DNA of 32,779 nucleotides from assembly GCA_900540705.1 (NCBI GenBank), contig UQGR01000021.1, forward strand, positions 1 to 32,779, given 5' to 3'. The DNA is from an uncultured Mollicutes bacterium (lineage in GTDB: Bacteria; Bacillota_I; Bacilli_A; Acholeplasmatales; Anaeroplasmataceae). The translations under genes were made by a program, and so were the position numbers. Below are positions 22,901-30,784 of this stretch, one piece after another. Position 1 is the first letter of the stretch, and each line of letters starts with the position of its first letter. The notes under the pieces are model-generated. The model was not told where the DNA came from. It did not search any database and saw nothing but the letters and a program-made list of their open reading frames with translations.

Positions 22901-25900
22901 TTATTCCTTATCCTGATTTTCTACTTCAGTAGCTCCGTTAAATTCTTTTTTCTTCTTTAGAACAAAGTAGGTTGCAACACCAGCTGCCGCTACTGCAGCT
23001 GTAACACCAATTACGATTCCAGCGATTGCACCTGCGCCAAGACCAGTCTGTGGTTGCTCTGGAGTAACTGGGGCAGAAACCTCTGTCCACTTCGCATATA
23101 GTGTAGTATTCGCTGTGATTTCTGAACCTGCCACTGCTGCTTCTTTACATGCTGCATCTGTAAACCAGCCTTCAAACTTCCAACCACTTGCTGTTAAAAC
23201 AGGTAAAGTTGAAGGAAGCGCCGTAACGTTTTCTACAGCTGCTGGTTGTGTACCATGGCCCTGAATATTATAAGTAATTGTATATTTCTGTTCTGGCTCA
23301 GGTGTATTTTCTGTCCACTTTGCATATAAAGTCGTATTCGCTGTAATTGCTGTACCTGCTACAGCAGCTTCTGTACATGCTGCATCTGTGAACCATCCAC
23401 CAAAGACATAGCCTTCAGCAGTTAAATCATTTGGAAGGGTTGCTGGAAGTGCTGTTACATTGACTAAGGCTTCTGGAGCTGTACCATGGCCCTGTACATC
23501 ATAGGTTACGGTAAATACCTGAGTCCATTTTGCGTATAATACTGTATCTGCTGTAATTGCTGTACCTGCTACTGCTGCCTTTGTACATGCTGCATCAGTG
23601 AACCAACCACCAAAGACATAGCCTTCAGCAGTTAAATTATTTGGAAGGGTCTCTGGAAGTGCTGTTACATTGACAACTGTTGCAGGAGCGGTTCCATGTC
23701 CTTGTACGTTATAGGTTACAGTAAAGGAGTCTGCAGCCTTTTCAACCCATTTTGCATATAAGGTTGTGTTTGCTGTAATTGCTGTACCTGCTACTGCTGC
23801 CTCTGTACATGCTTCATTGGTATACCATGCAACAAATACATACCCCTCTGCAGTTGGCTGTGGTAATTCTGTAGGAAGTGCTGTTACGTTAGTTAATGCC
23901 TCAATAGCCTCACCATGGCCTAGCAAATTAAAGCTTACTGTAAATACCTGAGTCCATTTTGCATATAACGTTGTATCTGCTGTAATTGCTGTACCCGCTA
24001 CTGCTGCTTCTGTACAAGCTTCATTTGTGAACCAGCCGCCAAATACATATCCTTCTGCAGTTAAATCATTTGGAAGAGTTGCTGGAAGAGCTGTCACATT
24101 GACTAAAGCCTCTGGAGCAGTGCCATGCCCTTGTACGTTATAGGTTACAGTATAATCTTTTACTGTTACTGTAATGGTAACTGTAGCTTCTGGATTATCC
24201 TTAGCTGTAATAGTAATCGTTGTCGTACCAAATGCAGGATCTGTAATCCAAAGCTTACCACTGATGATGGTTGCCTTACATACCGTTTCATCTGCTACAA
24301 CTACCTCAAATTCACTTGTAGAATCTGCAGGTGTAACTGTTAAATTGTAGCTTGCTCTTCTTGGATCAAATGTACTTAAAATAATATCAATAGTTTCAGG
24401 AGCCTCAATTTCTTGTGCTGCCTTAGAAACTTTAAAGGTTACAACCTTTTCTTCATTGCCAACCTTCACTGTAATGGAAACCTCTCCAACCTTATCTAGG
24501 AAAGTAACTAATCCATTGGCAGCTACAGTAGCAATTGTTGTATCGCTAGAAGTAAATTCTGCAGAGATGGTTCCTGAAGAAGGAACAGCAACTACATTTA
24601 ACTGATATTCAGCATTTGCCTGTACCTCCAGTGGATTTGTAATGTTTAATGCTTGGTTTGCATCATTCACTAAATTCCAGCTTTCTGTATGAACAGTATC
24701 CTGCTCAACTAGCTTTAAATGGGTAATATAAGAATCAATGCCTGCAGCGGTATTCCAAGTACCAATTTCAATTTTTATACCTGCAAAACCATTACCAATT
24801 GCATTCGCATCAAGATTGACAGTTCCAGTTTCAAAATAGTACCAACCATTAACTAGCTTGCTCTTGTCATTTTGTAATGCAAAGCTGTATGGAGCTGCTG
24901 AACCATAAGAAAGCTGTCCATTTGCTCCCATATAATAAGTGAATAGCTTTAAATCGATTCTTGCAGAGGAAGCAACACTTGCTGCACCCTCATTCATTTT
25001 GATCCAGCCAGTTAACTTGTAATCTTTATTCTCAGATAAAGAGGAAATACCAATATGTTTATCTAGGTGAGATCCAGAAGCATTAGCTCCACCCTTACCT
25101 GTAAACATTAAAGCTTTTCCAAATAAATCATCCTCTACAACTGTAACAGGAGAGAATTCCTTAGAATACGCCTTACTTAAAAAGCCATGATTTGTCACTT
25201 CTGCTTCAGCCCATTCATCCGTAAGCTCAAAGTTGTTTAGTTCAGCAAAAGCGCCCTTTGTAACCTTAACTGTGATTTCTTTAGTAACACCACTTTCATC
25301 TACTGCTGAAACTTTTATTTTAGTTTGTCCAGCGGAAGCAGCCGTAAGAATACCATCCACTAAATCTGTAGAATTTAAAACTCCATTATCCTCTAAAAGT
25401 TCATAGGAAAGTTCTGTATTATCTGCAGAGGATGGATAAGCTCTAAAGAGACCATTCAATTCAAACTGCTCGCCAATTCCTAAAGTGATTGTATCATCCA
25501 TTACAATCTTTTCTGCCGTGATATCTGTTACTGGAATAGGCTCAACATTCTGCTCGATTGTGAAGGTAACGCTTAAAGGACTTAGCATATTACCATCAAA
25601 GGTGATTACAGCCTTGACATTTTCTACTGCGCTTAAACCTGAAAAACTTCCATTTTCATAATTAAGAATTGCAGTATCGTTTAAGGAATAGGTAGTGATA
25701 CCATTCTCGGTTGTTTCTGTAAGCTTTTCATCACCAATACTAAATTCCACACTAAAGTTTGGATTTACAGATGGAGCATACGTCTCATCAGTCCCCTTGA
25801 TTACAGGATCTAGCTTAAATGGTACACTCGTCTTAACTGATGTAAGAACTGGTGCTGCTGCTACTGGAGCGTTATACTCACCAATTCGAATATAATCTAG

Positions 25901-26650
25901 CCACATATTGATGTCAGCACTCGTATTGCTGGTTGGCATGTTATAGAAAAATTCTGTAAGCTTTCCGTTAAAATCATCGTTATCTGCAAAGGTAGTCTCA
26001 TAAAGGAACTTTCCATCTAGGAAGCCAATGATTTTATCCTGAGATTTTGTGCCATCTAATGCTCCATTATTTTCTAAAATGAAGGTTGCCTCATGCCACT
26101 CATTCTTAGTAACTCTACCAGAAAGCGTATCAACCTTTGTCCAAGCTCCACCAGGCAACTGGAAATAGGTACCATCATCACGCATTCTAAGTAACGTATA
26201 GGTACGACTTGCTCCTATATCATTCGCATGGAACCATAGACCAAATTGCTGTTCTCTACCATGATCGATATTAAATTTGAATTTTAAAACCATGGATCCA
26301 TTTTCTTTATTGAACAAGGAAGACGCACTTGCATTGTCTCTAAAACTGATTTTACCAGTTTGAGAAGTGTTCTTCACCGTAGTAACCTTTAAAACCTCTA
26401 AATCGTCTTTTTTATCTAGAGTAGGAGTTACAAGCTCTTGCTTATTGTTCGCATAAATGTTATGGTTATTTGCTCCACCATAAGCATCAATGCTTCCATC
26501 TCCGTAATCAAATTCTTCAACAAAACTAAAATTTTCTGTTAATGTAGGCTCTGTTGGAGTATCTTCTGCATAAGTGGTAAGCCCTCCCCCAAGGCAACAA
26601 ATGCCACATAACATTGCAGTACTTAAAAATAATTTTTTAAATTTTGCCAT
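22901..26650 (-). CDS. Giant surface protein: LamG-like, carbohydrate-binding, Ig-like and five InlB-type repeats
   Basis: A 1249-residue exported protein. The signal peptide is cut near TTYA-ED (residue 28). A concanavalin/LamG-like jelly-roll lies at about 40-260 (FGLWFHANDIGASRTYTLL, WLDYIRIGEYN). Ig-like domains are at about 270-465 and a CBM-like module at about 470-650. Big2-type domains follow at 676-745 and 749-832, then five InlB/Listeria-Bacteroides repeats at 833-1190 that are nearly identical to each other. The tail is PEQPQTGLGAG, a helix at 1205-1231 and KKKK; QPQTG resembles a degraded sortase motif. No catalytic signature was seen, so I read it as a glycan-binding or scaffold protein rather than an enzyme. 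Ribosome site AAAGGA is 9 bases from the ATG. It lies 21 bases after the second permease. Confidence 0.85.
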   Translation of the reverse strand: MAKFKKLFLSTAMLCGICCLGGGLTTYAEDTPTEPTLTENFSFVEEFDYGDGSIDAYGGANNHNIYANNKQELVTPTLDKKDDLEVLKVTTVKNTSQTGKISFRDNASASSLFNKENGSMVLKFKFNIDHGREQQFGLWFHANDIGASRTYTLLRMRDDGTYFQLPGGAWTKVDTLSGRVTKNEWHEATFILENNGALDGTKSQDKIIGFLDGKFLYETTFADNDDFNGKLTEFFYNMPTSNTSADINMWLDYIRIGEYNAPVAAAPVLTSVKTSVPFKLDPVIKGTDETYAPSVNPNFSVEFSIGDEKLTETTENGITTYSLNDTAILNYENGSFSGLSAVENVKAVITFDGNMLSPLSVTFTIEQNVEPIPVTDITAEKIVMDDTITLGIGEQFELNGLFRAYPSSADNTELSYELLEDNGVLNSTDLVDGILTAASAGQTKIKVSAVDESGVTKEITVKVTKGAFAELNNFELTDEWAEAEVTNHGFLSKAYSKEFSPVTVVEDDLFGKALMFTGKGGANASGSHLDKHIGISSLSENKDYKLTGWIKMNEGAASVASSARIDLKLFTYYMGANGQLSYGSAAPYSFALQNDKSKLVNGWYYFETGTVNLDANAIGNGFAGIKIEIGTWNTAAGIDSYITHLKLVEQDTVHTESWNLVNDANQALNITNPLEVQANAEYQLNVVAVPSSGTISAEFTSSDTTIATVAANGLVTFLDKVGEVSITVKVGNEEKVVTFKVSKAAQEIEAPETIDIILSTFDPRRASYNLTVTPADSTSEFEVVVADETVCKATIISGKLWITDPAFGTTTITITAKDNPEATVTITVTVKDYTVTYNVQGHGTAPEALVNVTALPATLPNDLTAEGYVFGGWFTNEACTEAAVAGTAITADTTLYAKWTQVFTVSFNLLGHGEAIEALTNVTALPTELPQPTAEGYVFVAWYTNEACTEAAVAGTAITANTTLYAKWVEKAADSFTVTYNVQGHGTAPATVVNVTALPETLPNNLTAEGYVFGGWFTDAACTKAAVAGTAITADTVLYAKWTQVFTVTYDVQGHGTAPEALVNVTALPATLPNDLTAEGYVFGGWFTDAACTEAAVAGTAITANTTLYAKWTENTPEPEQKYTITYNIQGHGTQPAAVENVTALPSTLPVLTASGWKFEGWFTDAACKEAAVAGSEITANTTLYAKWTEVSAPVTPEQPQTGLGAGAIAGIVIGVTAAVAAAGVATYFVLKKKKEFNGATEVENQDKE
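23081..24154 (-). repeat. Five near-identical InlB-type repeats
   Basis: Tandem coding repeats of about 203-226 bases with protein signatures NVQGHGTAPEALVNVTALP, EGYVFGGWFT and TLYAKW. Copies 1, 3 and 4 (from the N-terminus) differ at only a few residues, copies 2 and 5 more. The DNA is also nearly identical between copies, unlike the divergent repeats of the beta-helix gene. Confidence 0.9.
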
Positions 26651-26671
26651 TTTGTTTTTTCCTTTCTGTTT

Positions 26672-27526
26672 TTATTTAACTGAACCAACCATGACACCCT
26701 TCTTGAAATACTTCTGGATGAATGGGAAGATGATCATAATTGGGACAATTGCGATGATAATTAGTGCAAATGCAGAGACCGTTCCTTGGAATAAGTTTCC
26801 AGAATCACCGGAGCTTTGTAGCATCTTCTTTACCAACACCTGTAAAGGATAAAGCTCATCGTCCTGAAGAACAATTTCTGCCCAGAAATAACCATTCCAA
26901 CGGTCTATTGCATAGAATAGTCCCACGGTTGTTATTGCTGGAACACTCGCTGGAATATAAATACTTCCTAGCATTCTAAAATGAGATGCACCATCTATTT
27001 GTGCAGATTCATCAATATCCTGAGGAATCGCTGCAAAGTAGGTTCTGAGTAGGATTACATTATAGGCAGAGAACGCAAAAGGTAACAAAATACCCATCAT
27101 GCTGCCCATCAAGCCTAAGCTTTCTATATTGGTGTAGGTAGCAATCATACCTGGCTTTAACCACATCGTTAAAACAACGATAATGGTCATAACCTTGATA
27201 ACCTTTAACCCTTTTCTAGAAAGCACATAAGCACAGGTAATACTCAAGAACAAGCTGATAGCTGTACCAAATACTGTATAAATACAAGTATTCAAATAGG
27301 CACGCCATATATCTTCATTTTGTAAATGCTCCATAATGTATTCCATAGTAAAGCCTTGTGGAACAATCAAAAATTGTCTATTATCAATGGCTTGTCGAAA
27401 TAACACCGGATCACTTACTGCTGTTATAAAAATGTAAAGTATTGGATATAGCATCACTAGGGAAAGCACAATCAAAAGCACATTGTTTACAATACCTAAG
27501 ATGTTATCTAAATTAAATTTTTTCAT
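26672..27526 (-). CDS. Sugar ABC transporter permease, second subunit (YtcP/LplC-like)
   Basis: Integral membrane permease of a CUT1 importer, 284 residues with about six helices. The EAA loop that contacts the ATPase is visible as IDESAQIDGASHFRMLGSIY near the middle of the C-terminal half, followed by PASVPAI. The ending FFKKGVMVGSVK is typical of the LplC/YtcP group, which works with large binding proteins of the kind encoded downstream. I chose the ATG at 27526 because TAGGTGAG stands just before it; the in-frame ATG at 27541 has no ribosome site. It starts 8 bases after the first permease stop. Confidence 0.94.
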   Translation of the reverse strand: MKKFNLDNILGIVNNVLLIVLSLVMLYPILYIFITAVSDPVLFRQAIDNRQFLIVPQGFTMEYIMEHLQNEDIWRAYLNTCIYTVFGTAISLFLSITCAYVLSRKGLKVIKVMTIIVVLTMWLKPGMIATYTNIESLGLMGSMMGILLPFAFSAYNVILLRTYFAAIPQDIDESAQIDGASHFRMLGSIYIPASVPAITTVGLFYAIDRWNGYFWAEIVLQDDELYPLQVLVKKMLQSSGDSGNLFQGTVSAFALIIIAIVPIMIIFPFIQKYFKKGVMVGSVK

Positions 27527-27534
27527 ATTCTCAC

Positions 27535-28542
27535 CTACCATAACTGTGTATCGGAAACTTTTTTAGCAATTTTGTTTACAACAGTTACTAGAACTATCGC
27601 CACAACTGCATCAAATAATCCAATGGTGGCAGCCAGCCCATAATTTGGTTGTCCTACAGTCGGATTTAAGCTGACGTTATAAACATAGGTACTGATGATT
27701 TCCGAAACAGGTTTGTTGTAAACCGTCTGCAATAACAAAACCTTCTCATATCCCATAGATAAGATTTTTCCAATTTTTAAAATCAAGGTTATGATGATGG
27801 TTGGTGCAATTCCTGGAAGAGTCACATGGAAAATCTGGCGAATCTTCCCTGCGCCATCCATAGAGGCAGCCTCATATAAGGAGGTGTCTATTGCCGATAA
27901 CGCTGCAAGATAGATTAAGGAATTGTAGCCAATGGTCTGCCATAATTCCATTAGAGAATAAATCCATCGGAATGCTCCTGGGTTGTTGAGCAGGTTTTCT
28001 CTAGGAAGACCAAACCAAGACAGAATATTGACAATCATACCAGTATCCGCCTTCAAAAATTCTATTGTCATATTACAAACAACAACTGCTGAAATAAAGA
28101 AGGGTAGGAAGGTTGTGGTTTGAGCCACACCCTTAATTACCTTACTCTTGGATTCATAAATCATAATGGCCAAGAGAATTGCTGCTGGAAACCCGATGAC
28201 TAGTACTAAAAGATTTAACAATAATGTATTACCTAGTAAGGACCAAAATCCGTCCATTGAGAAGAAAAATATATAATTGTCAAATCCAACAAACTGACTT
28301 CCAAATATTCCCTTGCTGACACTGTAATCCTGCAGTGACATAATTACATTTGAAATAAATGGAATAAATACAAAAAAAATCATCCATAGAAATGCTGGTA
28401 AAAATAAAACTAAAATTTGCCAGTTATATTTCGTATACTTTTTGATTTTATCCATGAAATTTTTTGTTTTAGCAGGCTTTTCCTTTTCTACTACAGGAGC
28501 CTCTACCTTACATATGCTTTCTTCTAAAACCGCTTCATTCAT
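27535..28542 (-). CDS. Sugar ABC transporter permease, first subunit (LplB-like)
   Basis: Integral membrane permease, 335 residues, with a hydrophilic charged N-terminal extension (about 1-40) and six predicted helices starting at WQILVLFLPAFLWMIFF. The EAA loop is SLYEAASMDGAGKIRQIFHV with the conserved Gly. The segment YEKVLLLQTVYNKPVSEIISTYVY is characteristic of LplB/YtcO-type permeases. Ribosome site AGGAGG lies 5 bases before the ATG, overlapping the GH88 stop region. With the second permease and the binding lipoprotein it would form the importer; the ATPase is encoded in the RpiR-nag operon. Confidence 0.94.
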   Translation of the reverse strand: MNEAVLEESICKVEAPVVEKEKPAKTKNFMDKIKKYTKYNWQILVLFLPAFLWMIFFVFIPFISNVIMSLQDYSVSKGIFGSQFVGFDNYIFFFSMDGFWSLLGNTLLLNLLVLVIGFPAAILLAIMIYESKSKVIKGVAQTTTFLPFFISAVVVCNMTIEFLKADTGMIVNILSWFGLPRENLLNNPGAFRWIYSLMELWQTIGYNSLIYLAALSAIDTSLYEAASMDGAGKIRQIFHVTLPGIAPTIIITLILKIGKILSMGYEKVLLLQTVYNKPVSEIISTYVYNVSLNPTVGQPNYGLAATIGLFDAVVAIVLVTVVNKIAKKVSDTQLW

Positions 28543-28552
28543 GTTTTCCCTC

Positions 28553-29779
28553 CTACCAATAGGAATCCCAGTCCTTATAAAGCCGGATTAAAAGCTCTAC
28601 AAAGAAGTAATCCCCAAAAATTAAATATTCGTCTATTCCTAGACCACCGTGATAAAAGTAAACACCACTTTTCAAAATTCCCTCTTGGTTTGTTCCTAGG
28701 TATTTTTCAGATAAGGATTTTGTGATATAGAGGCAAGCATTTTCATAAAGAACTCTCGTATTATCAGCTAGTGGTAAATGTTTTACTAATTCTGCAAGAC
28801 CGATTGCCGCAATAGCCGCCGCACTCGTATCCCTTTGATCCGTATCCTTTTGAAAAATTAAATCCCAGTTACACACAAAATCTTCTGGCAAACGATTAAG
28901 GAAATAGTTAGCTAAGCATTTTGCCTTGTTTAGGAAATCCTCATCCTTTGTGTACCCATAGGATATTGGAAATCCCATAATTCCCCAAGCCTGACCTCTA
29001 GCCCAACAGGAATTATCAGAATATCCCTGATGAGTTGACCCAAATCTTGGAGCCCCTGTCTCTGTATCCATATGGAACGTATGAAAGGTGGAGGCATCTG
29101 GACGAATCAAATATTGACTCGCTGTTTTGGCATGATTATAGGCCATTTGATAGTACGTATCATCAGAAGAAAAGGAATTTGCAAAATACAACAAAGGAAT
29201 ATTCAAATTACAATCTATAATCATTCTTCCCCGTTGATTTTCATCATTCATATCTCCCCAAGCCTGCAATATTTTTGCTTTGTCAATGTAACGCTTTGAA
29301 AGTAGCTTTGCTGCCTTAAGTGATGTTTCTAAGGCTCTTTTTGAGCCAGTAAGCTTATAGTCGGCTACGGTTGTAATGCTGTATAGGAAGCCAATATCAT
29401 GATGATTTAACCCTGCTTCTTTTTCGTCCTTTTGATAATAGTTATCTAATCTTGTCCTAAAAGACTCAGAATGAAGCTGAGCTTCTTTTTTATACTTTTC
29501 GTCGCCTGTATACTCATACACCAGCCATAAAATACCTGTCCAAAAGGATGTAGTCCAAACACTTTCATTGTTGGATTCATCCCAAACTAAATTTCCTACT
29601 GTGTCGTAAACATAATCTTTACTACAGGCTCTTGGAAATACATCCCCATGAAACCGCATCATCATATGGTCAACAATTTTTACGACCCTATCTAGCACAT
29701 GTTTAACATCTTGCTTAGTAAACTTTGGACGTGTTTTAAACTCTTCTCTTTTAATTTCTTCTAGTTTAGGTTGATTCAT
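28553..29779 (-). CDS. ugl: GH88 unsaturated glucuronyl hydrolase
   Basis: Cytoplasmic enzyme (408 residues, no signal peptide) that removes delta-4,5-unsaturated glucuronate from lyase products of hyaluronan, chondroitin or heparin by hydration of the double bond. The two key aspartates of the Bacillus enzyme are matched: Asp128 in NHHDIGFLY and Asp189 in IIDCNLNIPLL. Other family blocks are SVWTTSFWTGILWL (73-86), TFHTFHMDTETGAPRFGSTHQGYSDNSCWARGQAWG split around 231-266, and RDTSAAAIAAIGL. This is the gene that most firmly marks the operon as glycosaminoglycan-directed. Ribosome site AAAGGAG is 6 bases from the ATG and lies inside the end of the preceding gene; the gap is one base. Confidence 0.95.
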   Translation of the reverse strand: MNQPKLEEIKREEFKTRPKFTKQDVKHVLDRVVKIVDHMMMRFHGDVFPRACSKDYVYDTVGNLVWDESNNESVWTTSFWTGILWLVYEYTGDEKYKKEAQLHSESFRTRLDNYYQKDEKEAGLNHHDIGFLYSITTVADYKLTGSKRALETSLKAAKLLSKRYIDKAKILQAWGDMNDENQRGRMIIDCNLNIPLLYFANSFSSDDTYYQMAYNHAKTASQYLIRPDASTFHTFHMDTETGAPRFGSTHQGYSDNSCWARGQAWGIMGFPISYGYTKDEDFLNKAKCLANYFLNRLPEDFVCNWDLIFQKDTDQRDTSAAAIAAIGLAELVKHLPLADNTRVLYENACLYITKSLSEKYLGTNQEGILKSGVYFYHGGLGIDEYLIFGDYFFVELLIRLYKDWDSYW

Positions 29780-29780
29780 G

Positions 29781-30587
29781 TTACTCTCCTTTCTCTAATA
29801 TTTTTGCTTCATATCCCCAGGCTTCAAATTGAGTTAAAGCCGGAAACTCTGATGGTTCGTTTGATTTGATTAAATTTTTCAAAACTAAGGAATTCACTCT
29901 TTTTGGTGGAAATTTGAAGGATTGTCTAGCTGCTGACTTTTCTAAATCTACTATGAGGTCACTTCCATCTGAGAAGCATATAGTAGCCTTCGTCCAATAA
30001 TTGTCATGAGGAAAATCCGCTCTTAACGTTAAAACAATTTCGTCTAAAACAACCTCTCTTCCAAAATCCAGCTGGAATTCCGCTTTAGGATTTCGGTTGA
30101 TTCCCCAGCTTTGAAAAGGAAAGCTTCCATGTGATTCATTGAAGAAATAACCATCAATGGCATTTCTACTTGCAAAGGTCGCTTCATTTCTCGTCTCTAC
30201 ATTCGCAGAGGAATGAGGAAAGAAGGTTGTATTCTCATGCTGATCATATGGATTGAAAGCTAAGTTTCTTCTTTGAGACAATTCCTCTTCTGTCACCTCA
30301 GAAACCGTGATGATATGACAATTTCCATAAAAAGATTTTGGTGAATAACTTGATCGTTCTGCAACTTTGGGAATAAAATACACAAAGGAAGTCCCAGGAA
30401 CGAAAACGATGGATTCCATCATTGTATCCTCTAAGCGCACCTTGTAAAAGCCATTTTTCTTATCACAATCTACAATGACCCAGTCCCCATCTCTGTAATC
30501 AAAATTGTAGATACAACAGGCTTGCTGCTGAGCTGACCCAATATATAGCTCATTGCCTTCTTGGTTGATGATTTTTATCTTTAGCAA
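29781..30587 (-). CDS. Leaderless discoidin (F5/8C)-like protein of unknown function
   Basis: First gene of the glycosaminoglycan operon; 268 residues, no signal peptide and no membrane segment, so cytoplasmic. An N-terminal beta-rich part (1-75) is followed by a connector (about 100-130: RRNLAFNPYDQ, FFPHSSANVETRNE). A galactose-binding-like jelly-roll follows (about 135-258), with NAIDG, SWGINRNPKAEFQLDFG, VLDEIVLTLRADFPHDNYW and the ending LTQFEAWGY, as in F5/8 type C modules. No catalytic motif was recognised. A glycan- or oligosaccharide-binding role inside the cell is inference. The only usable start is TTG at 30587, with GGGGG 7 bases upstream; an in-frame TAG lies before it and the next Met is at residue 56. 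It is one base from the GH88 gene. Confidence 0.75.
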   Translation of the reverse strand: MLKIKIINQEGNELYIGSAQQQACCIYNFDYRDGDWVIVDCDKKNGFYKVRLEDTMMESIVFVPGTSFVYFIPKVAERSSYSPKSFYGNCHIITVSEVTEEELSQRRNLAFNPYDQHENTTFFPHSSANVETRNEATFASRNAIDGYFFNESHGSFPFQSWGINRNPKAEFQLDFGREVVLDEIVLTLRADFPHDNYWTKATICFSDGSDLIVDLEKSAARQSFKFPPKRVNSLVLKNLIKSNEPSEFPALTQFEAWGYEAKILEKGE

Positions 30588-30592
30588 ACCAT
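30581..30592 (-). other. Three-codon minimal ORF overlapping the TTG start
   Basis: ATG-GTT-TGC-TAA (30592 down to 30581) lies just after the GGGGG ribosome site and in a different frame, spanning the TTG start of the discoidin-like gene. The ATG is only 2 bases from the ribosome site, which disfavours its use. It may still compete with the TTG for initiation. Confidence 0.25.
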
Positions 30593-30611
30593 GTCCCCCT
30601 CTCTATTTTTT

Positions 30612-30625
30612 TGAAAACGTTTTCT
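30612..30625. promoter_or_regulatory. Probable cre site (CcpA/LacI-type operator)
   Basis: TGAAAACGTTTTCT contains the perfect 12-base palindrome GAAAACGTTTTC (30613-30624) and matches the Bacillus cre consensus WTGNAARCGNWWWCA except for the last base. It lies about 25-40 bases downstream of the expected transcription start, where CcpA acts as a roadblock. It suggests carbon catabolite repression of the whole operon. A local LacI-type regulator is an alternative, but none is encoded in the window. Confidence 0.6.
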
Positions 30626-30656
30626 TAAAAGAAAATACTTATCTTAATGCACTCCA

Positions 30657-30685
30657 ATTATAGCACCCATTTCGGAGTAAGTCAA
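30657..30685 (-). promoter_or_regulatory. Strong promoter of the glycosaminoglycan operon
   Basis: On the minus strand TTGACT (30680-30685), a 17-base spacer ending in TGC, and a consensus TATAAT (30657-30662) form a near-ideal extended sigma-A promoter. The leader is about 65 bases and contains the cre-like palindrome. A short inverted repeat ACTCC/GGAGT (30651-30655 and 30674-30678) brackets the -10 box and may be fortuitous. Confidence 0.85.
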
Positions 30686-30700
30686 CCATTATCACAAAAT

Positions 30701-30723
30701 AAAATGGATTTTTGCTCCATTTT
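30701..30723. repeat. AT-rich inverted repeat upstream of the glycosaminoglycan promoter
   Basis: An 8-bp stem AAAATGGA/TCCATTTT (30701-30708 with 30716-30723) with a 7-base loop, followed on the minus strand by ATTTTG. It may be a second, weaker terminator behind the one at 30748-30769, or an upstream regulator site 15 bases from the -35 box. Confidence 0.45.
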
Positions 30724-30747
30724 TTACAAAAAATACCAATTTTACAT

Positions 30748-30769
30748 AAAAAAAAGAGCCCTAAGGCTC
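30748..30769 (-). terminator. Rho-independent terminator after the NahK-like gene
   Basis: A 5-bp GC-rich stem GAGCC/GGCTC (30756-30760 with 30765-30769) and a 4-base loop are followed by eight T on the minus strand. It begins 15 bases after the stop codon. Confidence 0.9.
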
Positions 30770-30784
30770 CAAAAAGATAAATCT

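Noticed and set aside
23081..24154. Regular repeats that could suggest a CRISPR array or mobile element
   Set aside because: The period is over 200 bases, the repeats are in frame and encode InlB-type protein domains; there are no short unique spacers, cas genes or terminal inverted repeats.
29035..29299. Two overlapping plus-strand frames of 61-75 codons opposite GH88
   Set aside because: They cover the strongly conserved GH88 core on the other strand; no ribosome site.
30651..30678. ACTCC/GGAGT inverted repeat around the -10 box as a firm operator
   Set aside because: The arms are only 5 bp with an 18-base gap; this is expected by chance, so it is only mentioned with the promoter.
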